A DNA stretch of 64,000 bases, from positions 26,338 to 90,337 of the forward strand of contig DHCY01000039.1 in NCBI GenBank assembly GCA_002399085.1, written 5' to 3'. Positions within the stretch are counted from its first letter, which is position 1. Each line of letters starts with the position of its first letter. The notes under the pieces were generated by a model. It was not told the origin of the DNA. It did not search any database and was given only the letters and a program-made list of their open reading frames with translations. This stretch comes from Anaerolineaceae bacterium UBA4890. GTDB lineage: Bacteria; Chloroflexota; Anaerolineae; Anaerolineales; Anaerolineaceae. This document shows positions 21,817-30,442 of the stretch, one piece after another. The position numbers and the translations under genes were made by a program.

Positions 21817-23646
21817 TCAAGCCGTGTTAGCTTCGGTGCCTGCGTCGATAAAGGGGTCGAATTTCGTTTCCAAGTCGTGCCGGAATTGTTTTGTGTACAG
21901 GTTGTAATAGATCCCCCGCTGCTGGATCAGGCTCTTGTGGTCTCCACTCTCTGCTATCTGTCCGTCTTCGATCACAAAAATCTGATCGGCAGATTTGATG
22001 GTCGAAAGGCGATGGGCAATGATAAAACTTGTGCGTCCGCTCATGAGTTGGTGCATGCCCTTTTGGATCAGGGCTTCGGTTAATGTGTCGACTGAACTTG
22101 TAGCTTCGTCCATGACGAAGATATCAGGCTCTGCCAACAATGCCCGGGCAATGCTGATCAGTTGTTTTTGTCCGACCGAGAGCAAATTGCCACCCTCACC
22201 TACATTTTGATCAAAACCGTGTTCAAAACTTGTAATAAAGTCATACGCACTGGCAAGTTTTGCCGCTTTCTCGACTTGTTCATCACTGGCTTCCAGGTTT
22301 CCATAACGCAAATTTTCGCGGATACTACCCGAGAAAAGATGCGGGGTCTGTAACACGACACCAATACGGCTCTGGATATTCTGAAGGTCATATTCCAGAT
22401 AGTCATGACCGGCGATGAGAATTCTGCCGGACGTAGGCTCATAGAACCGGCAGAGCAAGTTCACAGTCGTGGTCTTTCCACCACCGGTAGGTCCGACAAG
22501 GGCAACGGTCTGACCTTGCTTTACCTGGAAATTCAAATTCCGGATGACGGGCTCGCCGTCTTCATAATGGAACGAGACATTCTCAAAAATCACGTCGCCA
22601 ACCAATGAAGTAGGGGGCAGGGTATTTTCCCGGTTTACGATAGCAGGTTTGGTGTCTAGCAGCGAAAAGACTCGCTCTGAAGATGCCACTGCGTTTTGCA
22701 TCTCAGCATAAACGCGGGCAAGATCCTGGATAGGCCAGAGGATCATCATAATGTAAGAGACAAAAGCCTGTAAGCCACCGACGGTCAGCGTTGTACCCGA
22801 TACCATTAACCCACCTTGCCAGAGCACCAGCACCAGCGAGATCGCGCTGATGGTCTGAATGGTCGGCAGGTAAATTGCCGAAAGGAAGGCAGCGCGGTAA
22901 CTTTCACGGAACATTTCCGTGGAAAGAACCTCAAATGCTTTTAGATTTTTATCCTCGCGGCGCAAGGCTTTGACCACACGTACGCCAGTGATGTTCTCAT
23001 TCAGCGAGGCAGTCATCTTCGAATTGGCTTTCCGTGACTGGCGGTAGTGGCGGTAGATGTTTACCCTGAACTTGAATGACACGATGATCATCAACGGAAG
23101 TGAGAGAACCACGATCAGTGCCAGTTTCGGTTCGATGGTGAACATATAAATCGAAGCGAAGATGATGTTGGTAATAGCCCAGGTCGTATCAATGATGCCC
23201 CAGGTAAGCAGATCTGCCATTTTTTCAGTGTCGGAAGTGACACGCGACATGATCCAACCCAGCGGGGTCTTGCTGAAATACGAAAGTGAGAGCTTTTGAA
23301 TGTGGTTGAAGAGCGCTTTTCGCAAGTCATAGCGTACACGCTCACCCTGTAAACCGATCAGGTAAATGAACAGGAAGAAGCCAAAAGACTGAGCCAAAAC
23401 GATTGAAGCATAGATGCTAAAAAGTCTGACAAGGGTAGAAATATTGCTTTCTGCGATGCCCTCATCGATGATGCGCTTATTGAGGATCGTAAAGTAAGCA
23501 TCCAGAAACGAAACCAAGGCGATGCCGATCATGGCGAAAAGCATGGTTTTCCAGTGCGGTTTTAAAACCTTCAACAGGCGTCGCAGGACAGGACCTTGTG
23601 AGGTCACATTGTCATCGTACTCGGATTCATCATAGAATGTTGACAC
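21817..23646 (-). CDS. ABC exporter half-transporter, canonical ATP-site subunit
   Basis: A 609-residue type IV ABC exporter (six TM helices, then a nucleotide-binding domain). Walker A is GPTGGGKTTTVNLL and Walker B ends in Glu (IFVMDEATSSVD), but its signature is LSVGQKQ rather than LSGGQ. Its upstream partner has the opposite pattern, as in TM287/288-type heterodimers with one degenerate site. The likely start is GTG at 23646 (AGAAGGA upstream), which overlaps the partner stop by 17 nt, so translation is coupled; longer starts would run deep into the partner gene. It probably exports lipids, peptides or drugs; substrate not inferable. Confidence 0.9.
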   Translation of the reverse strand: MSTFYDESEYDDNVTSQGPVLRRLLKVLKPHWKTMLFAMIGIALVSFLDAYFTILNKRIIDEGIAESNISTLVRLFSIYASIVLAQSFGFFLFIYLIGLQGERVRYDLRKALFNHIQKLSLSYFSKTPLGWIMSRVTSDTEKMADLLTWGIIDTTWAITNIIFASIYMFTIEPKLALIVVLSLPLMIIVSFKFRVNIYRHYRQSRKANSKMTASLNENITGVRVVKALRREDKNLKAFEVLSTEMFRESYRAAFLSAIYLPTIQTISAISLVLVLWQGGLMVSGTTLTVGGLQAFVSYIMMILWPIQDLARVYAEMQNAVASSERVFSLLDTKPAIVNRENTLPPTSLVGDVIFENVSFHYEDGEPVIRNLNFQVKQGQTVALVGPTGGGKTTTVNLLCRFYEPTSGRILIAGHDYLEYDLQNIQSRIGVVLQTPHLFSGSIRENLRYGNLEASDEQVEKAAKLASAYDFITSFEHGFDQNVGEGGNLLSVGQKQLISIARALLAEPDIFVMDEATSSVDTLTEALIQKGMHQLMSGRTSFIIAHRLSTIKSADQIFVIEDGQIAESGDHKSLIQQRGIYYNLYTKQFRHDLETKFDPFIDAGTEANTA

Positions 23647-25453
23647 TGTCAATTTCCTTCTGCAATTCACTGTCGATACGAGTCTGGATACTGTAAATAT
23701 CACGATACATGCCGGGTTCATTGAGCAATTGTTCGTGTGTGCCGCATTGAGCGATTTCGCCTTTGTCGAACACTAAAATCAGATCGGCAGCCATAATACT
23801 CTGGATACGATGGGCGATGATGAAGGTGGTGCGGTTCGCCATCAATTTATCCAGCGCTTCGCGGATTTGCATTTCAGTTTCCATATCCACGGAGGAGGTG
23901 GAGTCATCCAGAATGAGGATGCGCGGGTTGATCAGCAAAGTGCGGGCGATGGCGACGCGCTGTTTCTGCCCTCCTGAGAGGGTTACGCCGCGTTCTCCAA
24001 CAAGCGTGTCGTAACCGTTGCTGAAGTTGAGAATCACATCATGAATTGCAGCTTCGCGAGCGGCTTGTTCAACTTCCTCCTGTGTTACTTCACGGTGTAC
24101 GCCATAGGTGATATTGTCGCGAATTGAATCGGAGAACAAGAAGGGTTCCTGTTCCACGATGCCAATTTGTGATCGTAGATATGAGCGTGAATACTCTTTG
24201 AGGTTTACTCCGTCCAGCAAAATGCTGCCGTTAGTGACGTCATAAAAGCGCGGCAGCAGGTTCACCAGCGAGGTCTTGCCCGACCCGGTCGAACCGAGCA
24301 GCGCGATCACTTGACCCGCCTCACATTTGAATGAGACATCCTTTAGCACCGGATGCTCTTTCTCGTACTCAAAGTCGACATTTCTAAACTCGACCTCTCC
24401 CCGGATACCTTCGGCAGGCTCATAGGTGGATGAGAAAAGATCTTCTTCTGGTGCACGCAGGATCTCTGAAACACGTCCGAAGGAAACGAATGCGCGCGAG
24501 GTATCCACAATTAATCTGCCGAGATTGCGGATAGGCCAGATCAGCCAGGCGATCAACGAGTTAAAGGTGACAAAATTGCCGATGGTTAGCGCGCCATTGA
24601 TCACCATCATCGCGGCAGTGAAGCTGCTATAAATCTGCTGCCCGGCACTGATCAGGTCGGAAATCGGCCAGAAAAAGGAGTGCATCAGGTTCAGTTTTTT
24701 ACCGCGATTGAATTTCTCGCGGTTGTTGTCATCAAATTTCTTGATCTCATAATCCTGACGGGCGAATGCCTTGACCACCCGGACCCCACTCAGGTTCTCC
24801 TGCAGATTGGTGGTTAAAACTGCTTCCTGCTCCTGGTAAGACTCATAAGCCTTGCTGAGTTTTTTGAAGAAGATCATCGATACTATCAGGATGATAGGAA
24901 CAATGATGACAGAAATCCTTGCCAGGTGCGGACTGAGGCTGTAGATCGCGAACAGGTTGATAATGAAGATGAAAACGATACGTCCGATGCCAACTGCCTG
25001 CTCGGCGAAGAAGCGTCTCAACGTATCAACGTCGGATGTGGCGCGTTCCAGCAGATCGCCGGTTTTCGCTTCAGCGTGGTAGGCATAAGACAATCTCTGG
25101 ATGTGATCAAAGAGATAATCACGCAGCCGGCGGGTGGTGTTTTCGGCAGTGAATGATGCCATCCAGTTGCTCATAAAGGACGAAATCGCCTGGAGTACAA
25201 TCATCGCGCCGAAATTTAAAGCTGCAAGAAGCAGCTGGTTGCCAACAAAGCCTTCGCCGATCACCTGGTCAAGGTAGCGTCCGAGCACAAGGTACATATT
25301 GGTACGCGCGAATGCAGCCAGTCCAAGGAAGACCGTGGCAATCAAGTAGTTGGTATGGTAGCCCTTCATTAAATGCCACAAACTCGCCAGCTTCTTGCTG
25401 GAGAGAATTTTAGGCATGTCCAGATCTACGTAACTTCCTTCAGGCTTAATCAC
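23630..25453 (-). CDS. ABC exporter half-transporter, degenerate ATP-site subunit
   Basis: A 607-residue ABC exporter subunit with six TM helices (about 40-325) and an ATPase domain: Walker A GSTGSGKTSLVNLLP, perfect signature LSGGQKQRVAIART, and Walker B ILILDDSTSSVD, where Asp replaces the catalytic Glu. This is the hallmark of the inactive-site half of a heterodimer with the gene just downstream. The start is taken as GTG at 25453 (GGAG 5 nt upstream), although ATG at 25417 (MPKILSS) is possible; the very long frame start at 25528 has no support. The two subunits form one export pump. Confidence 0.88.
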   Translation of the reverse strand: MIKPEGSYVDLDMPKILSSKKLASLWHLMKGYHTNYLIATVFLGLAAFARTNMYLVLGRYLDQVIGEGFVGNQLLLAALNFGAMIVLQAISSFMSNWMASFTAENTTRRLRDYLFDHIQRLSYAYHAEAKTGDLLERATSDVDTLRRFFAEQAVGIGRIVFIFIINLFAIYSLSPHLARISVIIVPIILIVSMIFFKKLSKAYESYQEQEAVLTTNLQENLSGVRVVKAFARQDYEIKKFDDNNREKFNRGKKLNLMHSFFWPISDLISAGQQIYSSFTAAMMVINGALTIGNFVTFNSLIAWLIWPIRNLGRLIVDTSRAFVSFGRVSEILRAPEEDLFSSTYEPAEGIRGEVEFRNVDFEYEKEHPVLKDVSFKCEAGQVIALLGSTGSGKTSLVNLLPRFYDVTNGSILLDGVNLKEYSRSYLRSQIGIVEQEPFLFSDSIRDNITYGVHREVTQEEVEQAAREAAIHDVILNFSNGYDTLVGERGVTLSGGQKQRVAIARTLLINPRILILDDSTSSVDMETEMQIREALDKLMANRTTFIIAHRIQSIMAADLILVFDKGEIAQCGTHEQLLNEPGMYRDIYSIQTRIDSELQKEIDSVNIL

Positions 25454-25590
25454 AAATACTCCATACTTGTGCCGATATAATTCTTTCGGCAAATAAGGAA
25501 GTATACACACGGCACTCAAGAGCGTCAATAAAGTTCGACATTATTGCATAGGGCGTTGGAGCTACCAACACCTTTTTTGATTAATGATGT

Positions 25591-26334
25591 CTATCGGTTC
25601 ATCTTCACGAATTCGATTGCCTGATCGATAATCTTCTGATTATCTTTGTCCAACAGCATTGTATGAGAGGCGTGGCTTAAAACAACAAGTTTTTTAGTTT
25701 GGGAAGAAATCGATTTGATGATCATCGAACCAGAACTAACCGGCACGGTCTGGTCTGCTTCACTGACAACTACCAGAGTGGGTTGGGTGACCTTATGGAG
25801 ATTGCGGCGGACCTGCTTTTGCAGTTTCAAAAGTTGAACAGCCCCTTTCAGTGGATAAACGTTGTAGCCTTTCCACTGCCGGTCGTCAGATTTGTGACTT
25901 TTATCCAGGTATTTCATAAAAAATTGTGCAAGATAAGCGGCATTCAGCTTGCGCACTTTCAACGCAGGTGAAAAAAGTAGCAACCCAGCCACTTCTGGGA
26001 ACTCGCTCGCAACCAGGAGACAGAGCAAGGCGCCCATCGATTCACCGCCCAGCCAAACCTGGTCACAAGTCTTGCGCAATTCCAGGTAAGCCTGGCTGAC
26101 GGTTTTATACCACTCCTGCCAATGAACTCTGTTCAGGTCGTCAGGGTGGGTGTCGTGCCCCGGCAGGAGTGGCGCGGAAATGGTGTAGCCTTGCTGGTAT
26201 AGTCGCTCTGCCAGGGGCTTGACCTCGGTTGTTGTGGCGGTGAAGCCGTGCACAAGAACGAAGCCGGTTTTATTGCCAGAGTAAAAGAAACTTGACCCGT
26301 CGAGATGGGGTTTGACCATGTATTTATTTTCCAT
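25591..26334 (-). CDS. Alpha/beta-hydrolase carboxylesterase (Est30-like)
   Basis: A 247-residue hydrolase with the order typical of thermophile Est30 carboxylesterases and monoacylglycerol lipases. The oxyanion segment is LVHGFTATTTEVKPLAERL and the nucleophile elbow GGESMGALLCLL (Ser near 101). The acid is in SEADQTVPVSSG and the catalytic His in LSHASHTMLLDKD. No signal peptide, so it acts in the cytoplasm. The start MENKYM has GGAG 5 nt upstream; upstream frame extensions run into the tandem repeat. It lies alone behind the ABC exporter pair; the natural ester is unknown. Confidence 0.88.
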   Translation of the reverse strand: MENKYMVKPHLDGSSFFYSGNKTGFVLVHGFTATTTEVKPLAERLYQQGYTISAPLLPGHDTHPDDLNRVHWQEWYKTVSQAYLELRKTCDQVWLGGESMGALLCLLVASEFPEVAGLLLFSPALKVRKLNAAYLAQFFMKYLDKSHKSDDRQWKGYNVYPLKGAVQLLKLQKQVRRNLHKVTQPTLVVVSEADQTVPVSSGSMIIKSISSQTKKLVVLSHASHTMLLDKDNQKIIDQAIEFVKMNR

Positions 26335-26385
26335 AATTCTCCAGCATATAAATGTAAGAAAGGCCCTGCCCTCGTGAGGGTCTGT

Positions 26386-26559
26386 GATGGTGCCGGTATC
26401 CTCACCGTGCAAGGGATTTGACCGGAGGTCTCCTGACCGAGCGTGTGATCGTGCCGGTGTCCTCACCGTGCACGGGATTTGACCGGAGGTCTCCTGACCG
26501 AGTGTGTGATTGTGCCGGTGTCCTCACCGTGCACGGGGTTTGACTGGAGGTCTCCTATC
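26386..26559 (+). repeat. 61-bp tandem repeat, about 2.9 copies
   Basis: Units begin at 26386, 26447 and 26508, exactly 61 bp apart, with few differences. Landmarks of each unit are GTGCCGGTGTCCTCACCG, TTTGACTGGAGGTCTCC or TTTGACCGGAGGTCTCC, and TGACCGAG. The third copy stops after about 52 bp. A single inverted copy lies at 3714-3760. It occupies the gap between a lipoprotein gene and an esterase gene, and has no convincing reading frame. Confidence 0.9.
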
Positions 26560-26593
26560 ATCCGCAGTGGGTCAAGCCCATTCCCCACGATGG

Positions 26594-27451
26594 TCATTGC
26601 CAGTATTCCAGCCTGTCGATCAGGGTTTGGAAGTTATTGGTTCCTGATGACATGCTCATAAAGCCGAAATTACCACCTTCCACAATCGCATCACTTGTTA
26701 CCGAGCCAACTCTTTGCCTGTTGATGTAAAACTCAAACGAATTATCTTTAGCCAAAATGCCAATTTGATGGTTCTCTGCCAGGGGGCTAAAGTTGTCGCT
26801 TTCGGTGTAAGGCAGTATGTCTATGGTTTCATTTGATGCAGTATACAAAGTGAAGCCCCAGGTACCATCACAGGTCACACCCATGTAATAAAAAACACCC
26901 GGTCTGTTCCAGCGGATTACCAGACCAAAACGGTCCTGACCCTGACAATTGGGCATGCTGAAGCTGGTCTCAACATAACCATTTTTGAATTCAGGTTTGG
27001 TGGTGTACCAGCTGCTCCACCAAGGGGTGCCTTTGGATGTAAACTCGAGTTGACCATTCTTGATCTGTGAACGGAGAAAGCCGCTTTCGAAGTCCCAGTA
27101 ATCGCCACTGTCGAAATTCTCACTAAAAGTCACTTCACCGCCCCAGGGATCTGTTGAAACCAACTCGGTGGGCGAAGGTGTTTGCGAGGGTTCTGGTTGA
27201 TTTTGCTCTGGCTGGGTTTGGGTGGCAGTCTCTTTTTCGGCTTGTGTCTCTGCTGGCAGCGTCTCGGTTTCTACAGGTAAGGGAGTGGCATCCTGGACTA
27301 GGCGGGTAGCTTCATTCGTTTGGGCACCCTGGGTAAGGATCAATGAAACGCTGGTCTGAACCACGGGGTCCTGAGAATAATCGTCTGAACCGGGTAGATT
27401 GCAGGCGGAAAACAGCAGTAAGATGATCAATATGGGCAAAATTTTTTTCAT
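26594..27451 (-). CDS. Lipoprotein with a concanavalin-like sensor or binding domain
   Basis: A 285-residue exported lipoprotein. The signal sequence MKKILPILIILLLFSACNLP has a lipobox with Cys17, so Lgt should modify it. A Gln/Glu/Thr/Pro-rich linker (about 50-100) leads to a C-terminal beta-sandwich of the concanavalin/DUF1080 (LamG-like) type: FSENFDSGDYWDFESG, DRFGLVIRWNRPGVFYYMGV, FYINRQRVGSVTS. This family usually binds or cleaves glycans; no catalytic residue is evident here. It sits outside the membrane. No operon partner; the upstream gap to 27609 contains the divergent promoter area. Confidence 0.82.
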   Translation of the reverse strand: MKKILPILIILLLFSACNLPGSDDYSQDPVVQTSVSLILTQGAQTNEATRLVQDATPLPVETETLPAETQAEKETATQTQPEQNQPEPSQTPSPTELVSTDPWGGEVTFSENFDSGDYWDFESGFLRSQIKNGQLEFTSKGTPWWSSWYTTKPEFKNGYVETSFSMPNCQGQDRFGLVIRWNRPGVFYYMGVTCDGTWGFTLYTASNETIDILPYTESDNFSPLAENHQIGILAKDNSFEFYINRQRVGSVTSDAIVEGGNFGFMSMSSGTNNFQTLIDRLEYWQ

Positions 27452-27608
27452 AGATCAAATCCCTCGTTTCTCATGGATTTAGTTTCTATTCTACCTCAGA
27501 CAAGCCCGACATGACCAAAAATGCCCCGGACATTAGGGACTATAATTGGGGCGTATCCTGGTTGGATTCTTTTTGTTAAGTTTTATAGAAAACAGGAAAG
27601 GTTAGAAA

Positions 27609-28787
27609 ATGGACTTATTTACTAAAGCATATGAATACGAAACCGTCAGACAAGCAAAAGAAGGCGGTTATTACCCTTATTTCATTCCGTTGGATCGCAA
27701 TGAAGGCACCGAAGTGGTTTACCAAGGGCAAAGAATCATCATGTGTGGCTCGAATAACTATCTCGGGCTGACAACTCATCCGAAGGTGCGTGAAGCGGCT
27801 ATCGATGCGATTAAAAAGTATGGAACCAGTTGTACCGGTTCTCGCTTTTTGAACGGCAACATGACCATCATCGAAGACCTGGAAGAAAAATTGGCAGAGT
27901 GGGTGGGCATGGAAGCCGCCCTGGTCTTCTCGACCGGTATGCAAGTGAATCTGGGCGCAATCAGTTCGATTGTAGGCAGACGCGATATCATCATTCTTGA
28001 CAAAGAAGATCATGCCAGCATCGTCGATGGTGCCATGTTGAGCGGCGGTAAGATCGAACGCTTCCGCCACAACGATATGGCGCACCTGGAACGCGTGCTG
28101 CAGAGCTTGCCGGAAGAGCCGGGCAAGCTGCTGGTTGTGGACGGTCTCTTTAGCATGGAAGGCGATATTGCCAACCTGCCTGAAATCATTCCACTCTGTA
28201 AAAAGTATGGCGTTCGCCTGATGGTGGACGATGCCCATGGCATGGGCGTGCTGGGTGGGGGTCGTGGTACGGTAGCGCACTTTGATATGACCGAGGATGT
28301 TGATTTGATCATGTCGACTTTCAGTAAATCGTTTGCTTCGATCGGTGGTTTTATTTCCGGCGAATATGACGTGATTGATTACATCAAACACCATGCCCGC
28401 AGCCTAATTTTCAGCGCCGCAATCCCACCTGCGAACACAGCTACAGTTCTGGCAGCTCTCGAAATCATGCACGATGAACCCGAACGAGTAGAGCGGCTGA
28501 CAAAAAATGCTGAATTTATGCGGGCAGGCTTTGCACGGCTTGGTTTTGACACCGGTAATTCCGAATCACCGATCATTCCGATCATTATTGGCGATGATGC
28601 CCTTACTTTTAAGGTTTGGCGCGACCTATTTGAAAATGGTGTTTTTGTGAACCCGGTAATTTCTCCTGCCACTGCACCCGGTCGCCAATTACTGCGCACT
28701 AGCTACATGGCAACCCATACCGAGCCGCAACTGGTGAAGGTTTTGGAAGTCTTCGAAAAAGTCGGTAAGGAAAACGGATTGATTTAA
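27609..28787 (+). CDS. Alpha-oxoamine synthase, serine palmitoyltransferase-like
   Basis: A 392-residue PLP enzyme that condenses an amino acid with an acyl-CoA or acyl-ACP. The lysine is in STFSKSFASIGGF (near 240) and the stacking His in DKEDHASIVDGA; D and H of VDDAHGMGVLG bind PLP. The motif set TGSRFLNGN, FSTGMQVNLGAIS and FRHNDM fits bacterial serine palmitoyltransferases better than KBL (SVRFICG, GTLGKALGG) or BioF. It would make 3-ketosphinganine-type bases, but no acyl carrier protein, reductase or ceramide gene is nearby. AGGAAAGG precedes the ATG; TATAAT lies at 27541-27546. Glycine C-acetyltransferase activity is the alternative. Confidence 0.85.
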   Translation: MDLFTKAYEYETVRQAKEGGYYPYFIPLDRNEGTEVVYQGQRIIMCGSNNYLGLTTHPKVREAAIDAIKKYGTSCTGSRFLNGNMTIIEDLEEKLAEWVGMEAALVFSTGMQVNLGAISSIVGRRDIIILDKEDHASIVDGAMLSGGKIERFRHNDMAHLERVLQSLPEEPGKLLVVDGLFSMEGDIANLPEIIPLCKKYGVRLMVDDAHGMGVLGGGRGTVAHFDMTEDVDLIMSTFSKSFASIGGFISGEYDVIDYIKHHARSLIFSAAIPPANTATVLAALEIMHDEPERVERLTKNAEFMRAGFARLGFDTGNSESPIIPIIIGDDALTFKVWRDLFENGVFVNPVISPATAPGRQLLRTSYMATHTEPQLVKVLEVFEKVGKENGLI

Positions 28788-28930
28788 GCGATTGTGCTGG
28801 CGTCCGCGCCGGGCACACGATTTCGCCGAAGGCGTCCACCGAATGATGGAATGCCCGGTGGTCATTCCCTACTAAGATCACGCAGGGATGGCTTCAATGC
28901 CAATCCCTTACGTAGGCGTAACAGGCTGAA

Positions 28931-30142
28931 TTATGAGTCGATCGACTGTTCAGACACAATGTCGATCACAGTTTGCTTCAGCTTATTCTTGCCGGGTTTC
29001 TTTTTGAACACCTGCGTAAAGCGCGCCAACATCTTTTTACTCAGTTCTCTGCTTAGCTCCCCAAAACGCTCCTGGGTGATGCGTTCACCTTTCTCGAACC
29101 ATTCCATCGCCGCATAACCCATCACCACTGTCATGGAGGTGGCAATCGCTGAGCTCAAAATCCAGCCAGGAACGCTGCCAAGTTTCGACAGTTGCTGAAA
29201 CAAAGTGCGACCGAGCAGCGCCAGCCCAAAAGTGCCCACCAACTCACGCGCGCGGGCAGGCGTGATCTTATATTGGTAAATACGCGCAATCGTGAGTACC
29301 ATGCCCACCTGATTGGTGACTAACGGGATAAAGTCGATCACTGGCAGCGGTGTCAGGGCAATTGCTGCTGAGAGCGAGGAGGCTGTGCTGATTGTTCTCC
29401 AGGCAATCTTGCGCCGATACATGGGCATGGCGTTTGCCAGGGCAATGGTCATGGCGGGGTCGGCAGCGATGATCGCCATGGTGATGTCGGCGATGCCCGT
29501 GCCTTTAAGCGCAGATACCGGGATGACCTGGTACTCATCGACGCCCAGATTCTGGGCTGTGCGCTCGATGATGGCGTCCTTGTGCTTGCCCGCCAGGTCA
29601 ATTTTGTTCAAGACGATCACAAAGGGCTTTTTCAGCATCAGCATTTGTTGGTAAAGATCCTGTTCGGTTTGTTTGACACCCTGGATGGCGTCGAAAACGA
29701 TGATCAGGAATTGTGCCGAGCGGGCGGCTTCGAGTGCGCGTTCGCGTTCCTGGATACCAACCGGACCGACCGCATCCGCCCCGGGGGTATCCACCAGATT
29801 GAAGATGCCGGCGTCGGCTTCCTGGTTTACACGGGTGGTGCCGGGAATAGGGCTGACCGCTGCTTTGTCCTGGTCGTTGCGGATAAACTGGTTGTAAAGG
29901 GTCGATTTGCCAACGTTGGCTGGTCCGACGATGGCAACTTTTTTGTGATTGCCCAGGACAGCCTTGGAGTGGGTAAGCGCCAGGTCAATCATGGTTTTGG
30001 TGGGATTCTTGCCCAGCGGGAGGTTGGAGACGGTTTCCTCCAGTTTGCGACGCTGCTCGTCAGGCACGACTGTCCATAATTGCCTGATGAGAGCCTGGCT
30101 TGGCTCAGGGAAGAGTTGCTGGAAATCTTTGAGTGATGGCAT
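28931..30142 (-). CDS. Era-like GTPase with DUF697 membrane domain
   Basis: A 403-residue protein joining a soluble helical N-terminus (1-65), a TRAFAC GTPase (about 68-230) and a DUF697/YcjF-like hydrophobic C-terminal half. GTP motifs: G1 GPANVGKSTLYNQF, G2 around GTTRVN, G3 DTPGADAVG, G4 LNKIDL and G5 VSALKGTG. The C-terminal half has ITPARARELVGTFGLALLGR and several helices. This group is poorly characterised and thought to act at the membrane. AAGGA precedes the ATG, and a TATAAT (30174-30169) is 27 nt upstream on the minus strand, divergent from the tRNA gene. Confidence 0.85.
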   Translation of the reverse strand: MPSLKDFQQLFPEPSQALIRQLWTVVPDEQRRKLEETVSNLPLGKNPTKTMIDLALTHSKAVLGNHKKVAIVGPANVGKSTLYNQFIRNDQDKAAVSPIPGTTRVNQEADAGIFNLVDTPGADAVGPVGIQERERALEAARSAQFLIIVFDAIQGVKQTEQDLYQQMLMLKKPFVIVLNKIDLAGKHKDAIIERTAQNLGVDEYQVIPVSALKGTGIADITMAIIAADPAMTIALANAMPMYRRKIAWRTISTASSLSAAIALTPLPVIDFIPLVTNQVGMVLTIARIYQYKITPARARELVGTFGLALLGRTLFQQLSKLGSVPGWILSSAIATSMTVVMGYAAMEWFEKGERITQERFGELSRELSKKMLARFTQVFKKKPGKNKLKQTVIDIVSEQSIDS

Positions 30143-30290
30143 GGTCTGTCCTTGTCAATGGTGGTTAAATTATACAATAAGGATTGGTGACAACGGAATA
30201 GTACAAGACAAATCCCTGCGGCGGTTTCCCCGGATAATGTGGTAGCCGTCCCTTACGGGAGTTGTGACCATTAATTTTTGCCGGATTTGG

Positions 30291-30319
30291 TTGACTTTTT
30301 TGCTCGTTTCGGGTAATAT
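30291..30319 (+). promoter_or_regulatory. Sigma-70 promoter of tRNA-Met
   Basis: TTGACT (30291-30296) and TAATAT (30314-30319) are spaced by exactly 17 nt and end 13 nt before the mature tRNA 5' end. This is the clearest promoter in the window. Confidence 0.85.
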
Positions 30320-30332
30320 CAGTTTTCGTTGC

Positions 30333-30404
30333 GGCGAGGTAGCTCAACGGTGGAGCAGTGGACTCATAAGCCATTGGTTCTGGGTTCAAATCCCAGCCTC
30401 GCCA
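30333..30404 (+). tRNA. tRNA-Met (anticodon CAT)
   Basis: A 72-nt cloverleaf: acceptor GGCGAGG/CCTCGCC, D arm GCTC-AACGGTG-GAGC, anticodon arm GTGGA-CTCATAA-GCCAT, variable TGGTT, T arm CTGGG-TTCAAAT-CCCAG, discriminator A; CCA is not encoded. The acceptor has a perfect G1-C72 pair, so it is not the initiator; elongator Met is likely, and Ile2 (lysidine CAT) cannot be excluded. The last anticodon-stem pair is A31-G39, a mismatch. An eight-T run follows at 30405-30412, and a good promoter precedes it. Confidence 0.92.
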
Positions 30405-30442
30405 TTTTTTTTATTTAATAGTCTGTCATTCTCTGAACGCTT

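Noticed and set aside
26335..26466. 44-residue N-terminal extension of the esterase
   Set aside because: The extension runs through the tandem repeat; a clear GGAG and ATG at 26334 give the correct start.
27615..28394. 259-codon minus-strand frame opposite the oxoamine synthase
   Set aside because: Shadow with His/Gln-rich composition; the plus strand has all the motifs.
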